Shown piece by piece: positions 16,372 to 23,750 of a stretch of 43,081 nt of DNA. Every line of letters starts with the position of its first letter. Positions within the stretch are counted from its first letter, which is position 1. The notes under the pieces are model-generated. The model worked only from the letters and a program-made list of their open reading frames with translations, was not told the DNA's origin and did no database searches. This stretch comes from Bacillota bacterium. GTDB lineage: Bacteria > Bacillota > Clostridia > Acetivibrionales > DSM-1351. Location of the stretch: positions 1-43,081 of the forward strand of contig JAEYTP010000051.1 of assembly GCA_023433945.1 (NCBI GenBank), written 5' to 3'. The position numbers and the translations under genes were made by a program.

Positions 16372-17976
16372 ATGTCAGTAAAGTATATATTTGTAACAGG
16401 CGGTGTTGTGTCTGGGTTAGGTAAGGGTATAACAGCGGCATCGTTAGGAAGACTCTTAAAGGCAAGAGGTATTCATGTTACTATTCAGAAGTTTGATCCA
16501 TATATAAATGTAGATCCAGGAACCATGAGCCCCTATCAGCATGGTGAGGTTTTTGTAACTGAGGATGGAGCCGAGACAGACCTCGACCTCGGTCATTATG
16601 AAAGATTTATAGATGAGAATCTAAGCAAGAACAGTAATGTTACTACTGGCAAGATATATTGGTCAGTTATATCAAAGGAAAGAAAGGGAGATTTTCTGGG
16701 CGGAACCGTTCAGGTAATCCCACATATTACTAATGAAATAAAAGAAAGAATATACAGGGTTGGCAAGTCAGAGAGAACAGATGTTGTTATTACTGAAGTT
16801 GGTGGTACAGTAGGAGATATAGAAAGCCTTCCGTTCCTAGAAGCAATCAGACAGGTATCTACCGATGTTGGCAGAGAAAATGTAATGTATATTCATGTTA
16901 CTTTGGTACCTTATTTAGGCAAGTCTGGAGAGCTAAAGACAAAGCCTACGCAGCATAGTGTAAAGGAACTCAGAAGCATAGGAATACAGCCGGATGTTAT
17001 TGTGTGTAGAACTGAACATACTCTTTCACAGGACATGAAGGATAAGATTGGACTGTTCTGTAATATAAGAGGTGATTCGGTTATTCAGAACCTCGATGCA
17101 GAAGTTCTATATGAAGTACCTTTAATGCTTGAAAAAGAAGGACTTGCCAAGATTGTGTGCCAGAGATTGGGATTGGAATGTTCTGAACCAAATCTTACTG
17201 AATGGGTGGAAATGGTTGACAGGCAAAAGAATCCAAAGGACAAGATTTCAATAGCATTGGTTGGTAAATATGTTGAATTGCATGATGCATACCTTAGTGT
17301 GGCAGAATCCCTTCGCCATGGTGGTATAGCAAATGATGTCGTAGTAGATATAAACTGGGTTAACTCTGAGGAAATCGAAGAAAATGGTGTTGAAAAGTAT
17401 CTCAAGGACGCTGACGGGATACTTGTTCCGGGTGGTTTCGGGGATAGAGGTATAGAAGGCAAGATTAAGGCCATTACTTATGCAAGAGAAAACAAGATTC
17501 CATTCTTTGGTATTTGCCTTGGTATGCAGATGGCTGTTGTTGAGTTTGCAAGAAATGTGGCAAAGCTGAACGATGCAAACAGCTCAGAATTTGGTGACAC
17601 AGCATTTCCTGTAATTGATCTCATGCCTGAACAAAGGGATGTAGATGAAAAGGGCGGAACAATGAGATTGGGCGTATACCCTTGCAAGATTATTGAAGGC
17701 ACAAGGATGCAGGATATCTACAAGGATGAGCTTATATATGAAAGACATAGACATAGATACGAATTCAATAATGAATATAGAGATACACTGTCCAGCCTGG
17801 GGTTAATTCTATCAGGTCTTTCACCTAGCGGGAAGTTGGTTGAAACTGTTGAGCTAGAGGATCACCCATGGTTTGTAGGTGTACAGTTCCATCCTGAATT
17901 TAAGTCAAGACCAAACAAACCACATCCTTTGTTCAGAGACTTTATCAGGGCCGCGTATGAGAATAAAATTAAATAA
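16372..17976 (+). CDS. pyrG: CTP synthase
   Basis: Makes CTP from UTP with ATP and glutamine, the last step of pyrimidine nucleotide synthesis. The 534-residue length is standard. The synthetase domain opens with IFVTGGVVSGLGKGI (P-loop) and has QKFDPYINVDPGTMSPYQHGEV. The class I glutamine amidotransferase domain has the oxyanion segment VPGGFGDRG, the nucleophile Cys382 in FGICLGMQ and the His/Glu pair in QFHPEFKSRP. An AGGAGG ribosome binding site precedes the ATG. It is monocistronic, between its own promoter and a strong terminator. In Bacillus, pyrG is controlled by initial-nucleotide reiteration at a G-run; no such run is evident here. Confidence 0.98.
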   Translation: MSVKYIFVTGGVVSGLGKGITAASLGRLLKARGIHVTIQKFDPYINVDPGTMSPYQHGEVFVTEDGAETDLDLGHYERFIDENLSKNSNVTTGKIYWSVISKERKGDFLGGTVQVIPHITNEIKERIYRVGKSERTDVVITEVGGTVGDIESLPFLEAIRQVSTDVGRENVMYIHVTLVPYLGKSGELKTKPTQHSVKELRSIGIQPDVIVCRTEHTLSQDMKDKIGLFCNIRGDSVIQNLDAEVLYEVPLMLEKEGLAKIVCQRLGLECSEPNLTEWVEMVDRQKNPKDKISIALVGKYVELHDAYLSVAESLRHGGIANDVVVDINWVNSEEIEENGVEKYLKDADGILVPGGFGDRGIEGKIKAITYARENKIPFFGICLGMQMAVVEFARNVAKLNDANSSEFGDTAFPVIDLMPEQRDVDEKGGTMRLGVYPCKIIEGTRMQDIYKDELIYERHRHRYEFNNEYRDTLSSLGLILSGLSPSGKLVETVELEDHPWFVGVQFHPEFKSRPNKPHPLFRDFIRAAYENKIK

Positions 17977-18066
17977 GGCGATTGCTATAAATTTTAGTGA
18001 AAATTGATTAATAGCATTCAGTATAATCGATAGGATTATGGTATTGTAAGATTATTAGACTATAGG

Positions 18067-18106
18067 GCACTCTTTGCACAGTTAAGCTGCAAAGAGTGCT
18101 TTTTTA
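18067..18106 (+). terminator. Intrinsic terminator of pyrG
   Basis: A perfect 12-bp stem (GCACTCTTTGCA at 18067-18078, TGCAAAGAGTGC at 18088-18099) with a 9-nt loop and six Ts. It lies 90 nt after the pyrG stop. Confidence 0.95.
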
Positions 18107-18264
18107 TTCTAAATAAAATATTTATAGGTTATTTCTGTATAATGTTCCATGTACTTGACAATAATTATTTATACATCACTTTTTTGCTAAATTTTATAGC
18201 TCAATGGATTTACTAGCAAAATTGGATGATATTTATGGGGATAAAGAGAAAGGTAGCGGTTAAA

Positions 18265-18981
18265 ATGAATAAGGGTTATACAGTTGTCAAATTAAATTTA
18301 CGAAGTCAAAAATTTTCTCAGGTTCTAAAGCTTTCTATAGCGGCAGCAATGCTTGCTCTTCTTGTTGTATGGATGGTTTCCGCATTCTATGCAGAGGATG
18401 TAAATGCAGGACTTGCCCAAAATCTTGTAAGACTACATGTTATTGCAAACTCAGACTCAGAAGCTGATCAAGCACTAAAGCTCAAGGTACGTGACGCAAT
18501 TATTGAGTATATGAAAACCGAGTTAAATGATTCAAAAAATATTGAACAGACAAAGAATACAATAAATAAAGACTTAGATAAAATACAGAGCATTGCAGGA
18601 GAGGTTATAGCAAAAGAAAACTATGATTATGATGTGAAAGCAAGTTTGGGCTACTATCCTTTTCCAACAAAAACATACGGAGATATTACTCTGCCAGCTG
18701 GTAATTACGACGCCCTGAGGGTAGTAATAGGTAAGGGAGAAGGAATGAACTGGTGGTGTGTTCTTTTTCCACCCTTGTGCTTTATAGATGCAACTCATGG
18801 AACTATTCCAGACTCTGTAAAACAGGATTTAAAGGAATCCTTGTCAGATGAGGAGTATGCCATTATAACCTCAACCGATAAAGAAGAGGACATTCCAATC
18901 AAGATTAAATTTAAGGTTGTAGAATTTTTAGAAGGTACGAAGATAAAGTTTACTGGTGCTATAAGTAAGCTGTTCAACTAA
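18265..18981 (+). CDS. spoIIR: Stage II sporulation protein R
   Basis: In spore formers SpoIIR is made in the forespore and secreted to the intermembrane space, where it triggers SpoIIGA to process pro-sigma-E. The protein has an N-terminal membrane/signal segment (SIAAAMLALLVVWMVSAF). The family core follows: LVRLHVIANSDSEADQ, LKVRDAI, then YPFPTKTYGDITLPAG and GEGMNWWCVLFPPLCF. Three in-frame ATGs exist at 18226, 18235 and 18265; none has an ideal ribosome binding site, and 18265 (AAAGG 12 nt upstream) is preferred because it leaves a normal short basic start. The expected sigma-F promoter could not be identified. The gene stands alone. Confidence 0.93.
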   Translation: MNKGYTVVKLNLRSQKFSQVLKLSIAAAMLALLVVWMVSAFYAEDVNAGLAQNLVRLHVIANSDSEADQALKLKVRDAIIEYMKTELNDSKNIEQTKNTINKDLDKIQSIAGEVIAKENYDYDVKASLGYYPFPTKTYGDITLPAGNYDALRVVIGKGEGMNWWCVLFPPLCFIDATHGTIPDSVKQDLKESLSDEEYAIITSTDKEEDIPIKIKFKVVEFLEGTKIKFTGAISKLFN

Positions 18982-18982
18982 T

Positions 18983-19093
18983 GAGTCAGAGGGGACGGTT
19001 CTCTTTTGACTCAAGAGTCAGAAGGGACGGTTCTTTATTGACTCAATTGAGCAAGACTAAGCATGAGTCAAAGAGGACCGTCCCTCTTGACTC
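18983..19093. repeat. GAGTCA palindromic repeat array A (3 units)
   Basis: Two 31-nt units in + orientation (18983-19013 and 19015-19045) and one inverted unit (19065-19093). Each begins GAGTCA, ends TGACTC(A) and carries a core related to GGGACGGTTC or its complement. The array starts 1 nt after the spoIIR stop codon. Units 2 and 3 are inverted relative to each other and could pair into an imperfect hairpin of about 25 bp. The remainder of the 301-nt gap holds a terminator and a promoter. Confidence 0.9.
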
Positions 19094-19096
19094 CTT

Positions 19097-19137
19097 ACAT
19101 AAAAACTCTTGTGAAATTTTCACAAGAGTTTTTATGT
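19097..19137. terminator. Bidirectional intrinsic terminator
   Basis: A 20-bp perfect inverted repeat (19097-19116 and 19118-19137) centred on CTTGTGAAATTTTCACAAG, with A- and T-runs as outer flanks. It follows spoIIR and repeat array A. Confidence 0.85.
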
Positions 19138-19234
19138 GCGCCTAGAAAAGGTGCTTTATCGTTAGCGAATTGGTAACACATTTCTTACAGCTTCTTTACA
19201 CCTTTGTCACCTTGGCTAAATAAACACTTTTTTT

Positions 19235-19243
19235 TGCTATAAT
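19235..19243 (+). promoter_or_regulatory. Extended -10 promoter of the acyltransferase gene
   Basis: TGC followed by TATAAT (19238-19243), 40 nt before the ATG. No good -35 is present at the normal distance, which is usual for extended -10 promoters. Confidence 0.55.
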
Positions 19244-19282
19244 GGTGGGGCTCAATTATTTATAAGTGGAAAGGGGTTAAAA

Positions 19283-20341
19283 ATGAAAAATAGAATAGCT
19301 TTTGTAGATATGCTAAAGGCTATGGCTATAGTTGGTGTAGTAATAATACATGTTTCTGGGGGATTGCATTCAAGATTTGATATACCGTCTATTAATTGGT
19401 ATTTATATGTGTTCTGTGCCTCACTAGTAATGTGGAGTGTACCTATTTTCCTTATGTGTAGCGGCGTTTTATTCCTTAATTCTGAAAAAACAATTTCAAT
19501 CAAGCAGATTTTTACAAAATACTTACCGAGGATTTTGGCTGCCCTAATATTTTGGGCTCTTATGTATGAAATAGTTGATGTTATAATAGAGTACCGCAGC
19601 ACGGGAATATTAAGCTTTGGTATGATTAATAATGTCATTAAAAATATAGTTACGTGTAATACACACTTTCATTTTTACTACCTCTATATTATCATTCTCA
19701 TTTACTGTTTAGTGCCGATTATTAGAGTTTTTACTAATGCTGCTGATAAGAAGCATATGGAGTATGCTTTGTTTGCATGGCTTGCTCTGGGTGTTGTGTT
19801 CACGTTCAGTATTAAATTTTATCCCTTTAACCTTTTAAAAGGTATAGTTTTACAGTATGGAATTAGAATGGCCTATGCTTGCATTGGTTTTTTTGTATTG
19901 GGTTATTATTTTAATAAATATAAAGTTACAAAGAGGACAACTAATATTATCTATGTGCTTGGTATATTTGGATTTGCGATAACTATTGTTGGTACTATAT
20001 ATTTATCCAAAGAATCCTTAGATGGAACATTTTTTGAGGGCATGTCGCCTAATGTAACAGCAATGGCTGCAGCATTGTTTTTATTTATTAAAAATCTGGA
20101 TAAGAAGGGAAATAACAAGTTAATTACTTCAAAGGCTATTGGTTATTTATCAAGAGCTAGTTTTTGTGTGTATCTAGTTCATGACTTCTTTAATATAATT
20201 TTTAGATTATGGGGACTTGATAAAATGATATCTAATGCTTTAGTTTCTATTTCTGTTTTAACGTTAATGAATCTAATGCTAAGTATTGGTGTGTATTTTG
20301 TACTATCTAGAATTCCATATGTTAATAAATATTTGATATAG
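19283..20341 (+). CDS. Membrane acyltransferase (Acyltransferase_3 family)
   Basis: A 352-residue integral membrane protein with about ten hydrophobic segments. The N-terminal AFVDMLKAMAIVGVVIIHVS carries the conserved D and H of the acyltransferase-3 family (OatA, WecH, NolL types), and the second helix has VPIFLMCSGVLFL. These enzymes move acetyl or other acyl groups from the cytoplasmic side to surface polysaccharides or peptidoglycan. No SGNH extracytoplasmic domain is attached, so it is the short WecH-like form. A GGAAAGGGG ribosome binding site precedes the ATG. It lies between two GAGTCA repeat arrays. The substrate is unknown. Confidence 0.85.
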   Translation: MKNRIAFVDMLKAMAIVGVVIIHVSGGLHSRFDIPSINWYLYVFCASLVMWSVPIFLMCSGVLFLNSEKTISIKQIFTKYLPRILAALIFWALMYEIVDVIIEYRSTGILSFGMINNVIKNIVTCNTHFHFYYLYIIILIYCLVPIIRVFTNAADKKHMEYALFAWLALGVVFTFSIKFYPFNLLKGIVLQYGIRMAYACIGFFVLGYYFNKYKVTKRTTNIIYVLGIFGFAITIVGTIYLSKESLDGTFFEGMSPNVTAMAAALFLFIKNLDKKGNNKLITSKAIGYLSRASFCVYLVHDFFNIIFRLWGLDKMISNALVSISVLTLMNLMLSIGVYFVLSRIPYVNKYLI

Positions 20342-20346
20342 GTTTT

Positions 20347-20554
20347 GAGTCATTGGGGACGGTTCTGTTTTGACTCAACCAATCATTGGGGACGGTTCTG
20401 TTTTGACTCAACCATGAGTCAAAACAGAACCGTCTACCTTGACTATGGCTCTGGCCTGGCTCTAGCCTGGCTCTAGCTCTGGTCTGACTCTGGCTCAAAG
20501 TGAGTCAAGAGAGAACCGTCCCCTCTGACTCAGAGAACCGTCCCCTCTGACTCA
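20347..20554. repeat. GAGTCA palindromic repeat array B (about 5 units)
   Basis: Two + units (20347-20377 and 20380-20410, the second with a damaged left end), an inverted unit (20416-20445), a second inverted unit (20502-20532) and a truncated one (20533-20554). Between them (20447-20499) is a CTCTGGC/CTCTAGC microsatellite. Bases 20391-20410 and 20415-20434 form a perfect 20-bp stem with the loop ACCA. The array starts 5 nt after the acyltransferase stop and, with the operator-like site below, fills the 303-nt gap. Confidence 0.9.
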
Positions 20555-20564
20555 TTCTTAATAC

Positions 20565-20595
20565 TTGCAACAATATACAAATTATGGTACCATAA
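20565..20595 (+). promoter_or_regulatory. Promoter with overlapping palindrome
   Basis: TTGCAA (20565-20570) and TACCAT (20588-20593) with 17-nt spacing lie ahead of the ABC transporter operon. A perfect 14-nt palindrome, TTATGGTACCATAA (20582-20595), covers the -10. A bound repressor there would block initiation. Each hexamer matches the consensus at four of six positions, so the promoter itself is tentative. Confidence 0.4.
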
Positions 20596-20644
20596 CTAAT
20601 TATTACAAATACACATATTATGTTTCAGATATAAGAGGTCTTGT

Positions 20645-21448
20645 ATGAAAGTATTTCAAGAAGTAATCAAGATATATTTCAAGGTGATGTTTCAATATCG
20701 ATGGACCTTTGCAATGACTCTTTTTGTTCAACCCATATTACTCTTTATCAATATTGCTCTTTTTAAAAGTATATATGCATATAACGATACTGCAATCATT
20801 AAGGGCTATGGCTTTGAGCAGATGGTATGGTATTATACTGCATATTATGTGGTGCTTAGTTTTGTATGGAATGGTATTACTTCGGATATATCAGAAAGCA
20901 TACTTTCAGGCGACCTTGCGATTGCCCTTTTGAAACCCATTTCGTTTTTTCAGTATTTCTTAGGCAGTGCTGTTGCATCCCGAGCAGTAGCTATGCTGGT
21001 AGATTTTCTGCCGGGAATGATAATTTACAGTCTTATTCTTTTCCCATCATTTATAACTCTTAAATCATTTTTGAGTTTTATTGTAATAGCAATTCTGGCC
21101 TTCTTTCTTAACTACGTGTTTGCTTTCCTCCTTGGAATGTCAGCAATGATAATTAAGAATAATTCTTCAATTTTAGCAATGAAGGAAGTTTTTATTGCAA
21201 TAGTGGGTGGAGGACTGATTCCCCTGGAGTTTATGCCGGGCTGGTTAAACAACATCTTTGACTTTCTACCATTTAAATATATTATTTACTGGCCTATACA
21301 ATTCTTTCTTAATAGAGTAGAGGGAAACACTTTTAATGCTCTACTTAAAATAGGTTCAATACAATTAATATGGATTGCCTTCTTTTACATAGCAATAAGA
21401 GTTTTATGGAAAAGCCTTGTCAAAAGGTTTTGCGCAGCAGGCGGGTGA
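20645..21448 (+). CDS. ABC-2 type permease (COG4587-like)
   Basis: A 267-residue membrane protein with six hydrophobic segments and no transport motif beyond the ABC-2 permease pattern. The WNGITSDISESILSGDLAIALLKPISFF segment (the GDLxxLLxKP motif) and the C-terminal A-A-G-G end are typical of the ABC2_membrane_6 group. It pairs with the next permease and the ATPase at 22336, the COG4587-COG3694-COG4586 gene set of uncharacterised bacterial exporters. A moderate AGAGG ribosome binding site precedes the ATG. Confidence 0.88.
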   Translation: MKVFQEVIKIYFKVMFQYRWTFAMTLFVQPILLFINIALFKSIYAYNDTAIIKGYGFEQMVWYYTAYYVVLSFVWNGITSDISESILSGDLAIALLKPISFFQYFLGSAVASRAVAMLVDFLPGMIIYSLILFPSFITLKSFLSFIVIAILAFFLNYVFAFLLGMSAMIIKNNSSILAMKEVFIAIVGGGLIPLEFMPGWLNNIFDFLPFKYIIYWPIQFFLNRVEGNTFNALLKIGSIQLIWIAFFYIAIRVLWKSLVKRFCAAGG

Positions 21449-21545
21449 CCTTACACAATATATATTTACATCAGTATTAATACCATCGGGCAAAGTTTTA
21501 ATTGTAAATTTATAAGCGTGGCTGATACACGCAGGCGGAGATAGT

Positions 21546-22331
21546 ATGTTATATTTATTTAAGCTGTTTTTTTGGAACTGCAAAATGGGCATCTCGAGAA
21601 GTATAGAGTATAGATTTGACTTTCTGCTCGGTATGTTTGTTTCGCTTATTTTCTCAAGCATAGGACCTATTCTTCAATATGTAATATTTACACAAACAAA
21701 GGGCTTCCCTGGTTGGAATCTTGACCAGATAATACTTTTCCAAGGTATTTTGTTGTTTGTCTTGGGCATGAGGAGAATAGCTTTCGGGGGTTTGCCCGGG
21801 TATGTTAATAGATTGGTAAGGCGTGGTGACTTCGATAGATTATTGCTGAAGCCCTATCCTCCAATTGGTGTTATACTTGTCAGCGGATTTAATCTGGACA
21901 GCATTGGCTCCATTATTGCAGGGCTATCAATAGCAATTTATTCAATATTAAAGATGGGTATACATATTGGAATTATTCAGATATTAGTATTTCTTTTGGC
22001 AATTGTCTTTGGCATTATTCTCTTCATGGGTTTTCAAATTCTATATACCAGCATAGTTATTATGCTTGTCCAGATTGGAAGGCTTGATGAACTCCTTAAT
22101 AATATACTGAGATTTGGTGAATACCCCATAAGCATTTTTTCGAGAACCCTTCAGACTGCATTGGTAACCGTAATACCCTTTGCAGTTTGGGTCAACATAC
22201 CGGCAAATGCATTACTAAATAATCTTGATTATACAATTTTTATTACTTTCATTTTTAGCCTAGTATTTTTCTTTTTGAATCTAAAGATATGGAACCTTTG
22301 TCTTAGAAATTATACCAGTGCAGGAGGTTAA
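21546..22331 (+). CDS. ABC-2 type permease (COG3694-like)
   Basis: A 261-residue six-helix permease and the heterodimer partner of the preceding protein. It has the matching RRGDFDRLLLKPYPP motif after the second helix and ends T-S-A-G-G as the family does. The gene lies 97 nt after the first permease. That gap holds a small hairpin (GCGTG at 21516-21520 with CACGC at 21528-21532) directly before the GGCGGAG ribosome binding site, which could tune translation. The stop codon is within the ribosome binding site of the ATPase gene, so the two are translationally linked. Confidence 0.88.
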   Translation: MLYLFKLFFWNCKMGISRSIEYRFDFLLGMFVSLIFSSIGPILQYVIFTQTKGFPGWNLDQIILFQGILLFVLGMRRIAFGGLPGYVNRLVRRGDFDRLLLKPYPPIGVILVSGFNLDSIGSIIAGLSIAIYSILKMGIHIGIIQILVFLLAIVFGIILFMGFQILYTSIVIMLVQIGRLDELLNNILRFGEYPISIFSRTLQTALVTVIPFAVWVNIPANALLNNLDYTIFITFIFSLVFFFLNLKIWNLCLRNYTSAGG

Positions 22332-22335
22332 GCAC

Positions 22336-23319
22336 ATGAGCCAATACATTATCAATATTGATGGTCTTAAAAAGGAATTTAAAGTCCACAAAAGAACAAA
22401 AACTGGGGTGCTGTCTGCACTGAAATCTATCATTCACAGAGAATATAATATTGTAACTGCTGTAAAGGATCTGGATTTAAAGATAAAACCGGGGGAGATT
22501 CGCGGATTAATAGGACCCAATGGTGCAGGAAAATCCACTACAATAAAGATATTATCGGGAATTCTATACCCAAGCGAGGGAGTAGTGGACGTAATGGGCT
22601 TCACACCTTGGGCCCAAAGAGAGGAATATGTAAAAAAGATCGGAGTTGTATTTGGGCAGAAAACTCAGCTTTGGTGGGACTTGCCTGCTATTGACACCTT
22701 CGCCTTGAACAAACATATGTATAAAATTCCTGACGATGTATTTAAGAAGAATATTGACTACTTTGCAGAGCTGCTAAATATAGGCGATGTGATTACAAAA
22801 CCTGTGAGACAACTTTCTCTTGGGGAGCGAATGAAGTGTGAGTTTGTTTGTGCTCTTCTCCACAAGCCGCCACTCGTTTATCTGGATGAACCTACTATTG
22901 GACTTGATATTATCTCCAAGGAGGCCATTAGATCCTTTATTAAGATGGTTAACAAGGATAAAGGGATGACATTTATTGTAACCACCCATGACCTTAGTGA
23001 CATAGAGGATCTTTGTGAAAATGTAAGTATAATCAATAACGGGACAATTGTTTTCGATGACAGCATTGACAAGCTAAAGTGCTATTTCTCAGATAAGAAA
23101 ATAATTGAGGTTAAGTTTTCTAAGCATGTCAATGAGTCATTGCTGAGAGATTTCAAGGTTATCTCTGGCGGGCCTTTTCATGCGAATATAGAGATCGAAA
23201 CTAAAGGAACAAGTCTCCGTGATGAGATTTCCAAGATTTTTTATGAATTGCCTGTACAGGATATCAATGTAAACAATATTAATATCGAGGAAGTAATAAA
23301 GCATATATATACTGCCTGA
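22336..23319 (+). CDS. ABC transporter ATPase (COG4586-like)
   Basis: A 327-residue nucleotide-binding subunit that powers the two ABC-2 permeases upstream. Walker A is GPNGAGKST (60-68), the signature is LSLGERMKCE, and Walker B is LVYLDEPTIGLD with Asp184/Glu185. The insertion FGQKTQLWWDLPAIDTF after Walker A is characteristic of the COG4586 group. The GTG at 22318 is in frame, but AGGAGG at 22322-22327 selects the ATG at 22336, 4 nt after the permease stop. The exported substrate is unknown. Array C follows the stop codon. Confidence 0.93.
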   Translation: MSQYIINIDGLKKEFKVHKRTKTGVLSALKSIIHREYNIVTAVKDLDLKIKPGEIRGLIGPNGAGKSTTIKILSGILYPSEGVVDVMGFTPWAQREEYVKKIGVVFGQKTQLWWDLPAIDTFALNKHMYKIPDDVFKKNIDYFAELLNIGDVITKPVRQLSLGERMKCEFVCALLHKPPLVYLDEPTIGLDIISKEAIRSFIKMVNKDKGMTFIVTTHDLSDIEDLCENVSIINNGTIVFDDSIDKLKCYFSDKKIIEVKFSKHVNESLLRDFKVISGGPFHANIEIETKGTSLRDEISKIFYELPVQDINVNNINIEEVIKHIYTA

Positions 23320-23666
23320 GCCAAGGGGGACGAGTCAAGGGGGACGGTTCTCTTTTGACTCAGGCACCCACCAAATGAAAAGAAAGTCAAAAAGTGAGTC
23401 AAGGGGGACGGTTCTCTTTTGACTCAGGCAGCCAAGTAAAAGAAATGAGTCAAGGGGGACGGTTCGAGCCAAAAAGGAACCGTCCCCTCTGACTCACTCA
23501 AGAACGGTGAGCCAAAAAGGAACCGTCCCCTCTGACTCACTCAAGAACGGTGAGTCAAAAAGGAACCGTCCCCTCTGACTCAAGAACGGTTCGAGTCAAA
23601 AAGGAACCGTCCCCTCTGACTCACTCAAGAACGGTGAGTCAAAAAGGAACCGTCCCCTCTGACTCA
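23318..23666. repeat. GAGTCA palindromic repeat array C (8 full units plus fragments)
   Basis: Begins at the ABC ATPase stop codon. A fragment at 23318-23331, + units at 23332-23362 and 23396-23426, and a half unit at 23447-23465 are followed by five inverted units at 23466, 23509, 23552, 23593 and 23636, each 31 nt. The last five are nearly identical and repeat with a 43-nt period (one step is 41), each joined by a linker ending AAGAACGGT. The half unit and the first inverted unit form a 19-bp stem (23447-23465 with 23477-23495) broken only by a TT/CT difference. The array fills most of the 431-nt gap; a promoter follows. Confidence 0.93.
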
Positions 23667-23696
23667 ATAAACTCTTCTATGTTTTTTAAATTAATA

Positions 23697-23705
23697 TGAT
23701 ATAAT
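23697..23705 (+). promoter_or_regulatory. Extended -10 promoter of the SPFH operon
   Basis: TGA followed by TATAAT (23700-23705), about 45 nt before the ATG, directly downstream of array C. A second TATAAT is at 23709-23714. No -35 of quality is present. Confidence 0.5.
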
Positions 23706-23750
23706 GTGTATAATATTGTAATAACATTTTTAAGGGGGTTAATATAAGTA

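Noticed and set aside
18107..18264. Sigma-F promoter before spoIIR
   Set aside because: A GTATA at 18137-18141 is followed only by a poor match to the expected -10; a TTGACA at 18155 also lacks a partner. Not supported well enough to call.
23466..23666. Possible CRISPR array (31-nt repeats at regular spacing)
   Set aside because: The spaces between units are about 10-12 nt and constant rather than unique, the units are palindromic and occur inverted elsewhere, and no cas gene is visible.
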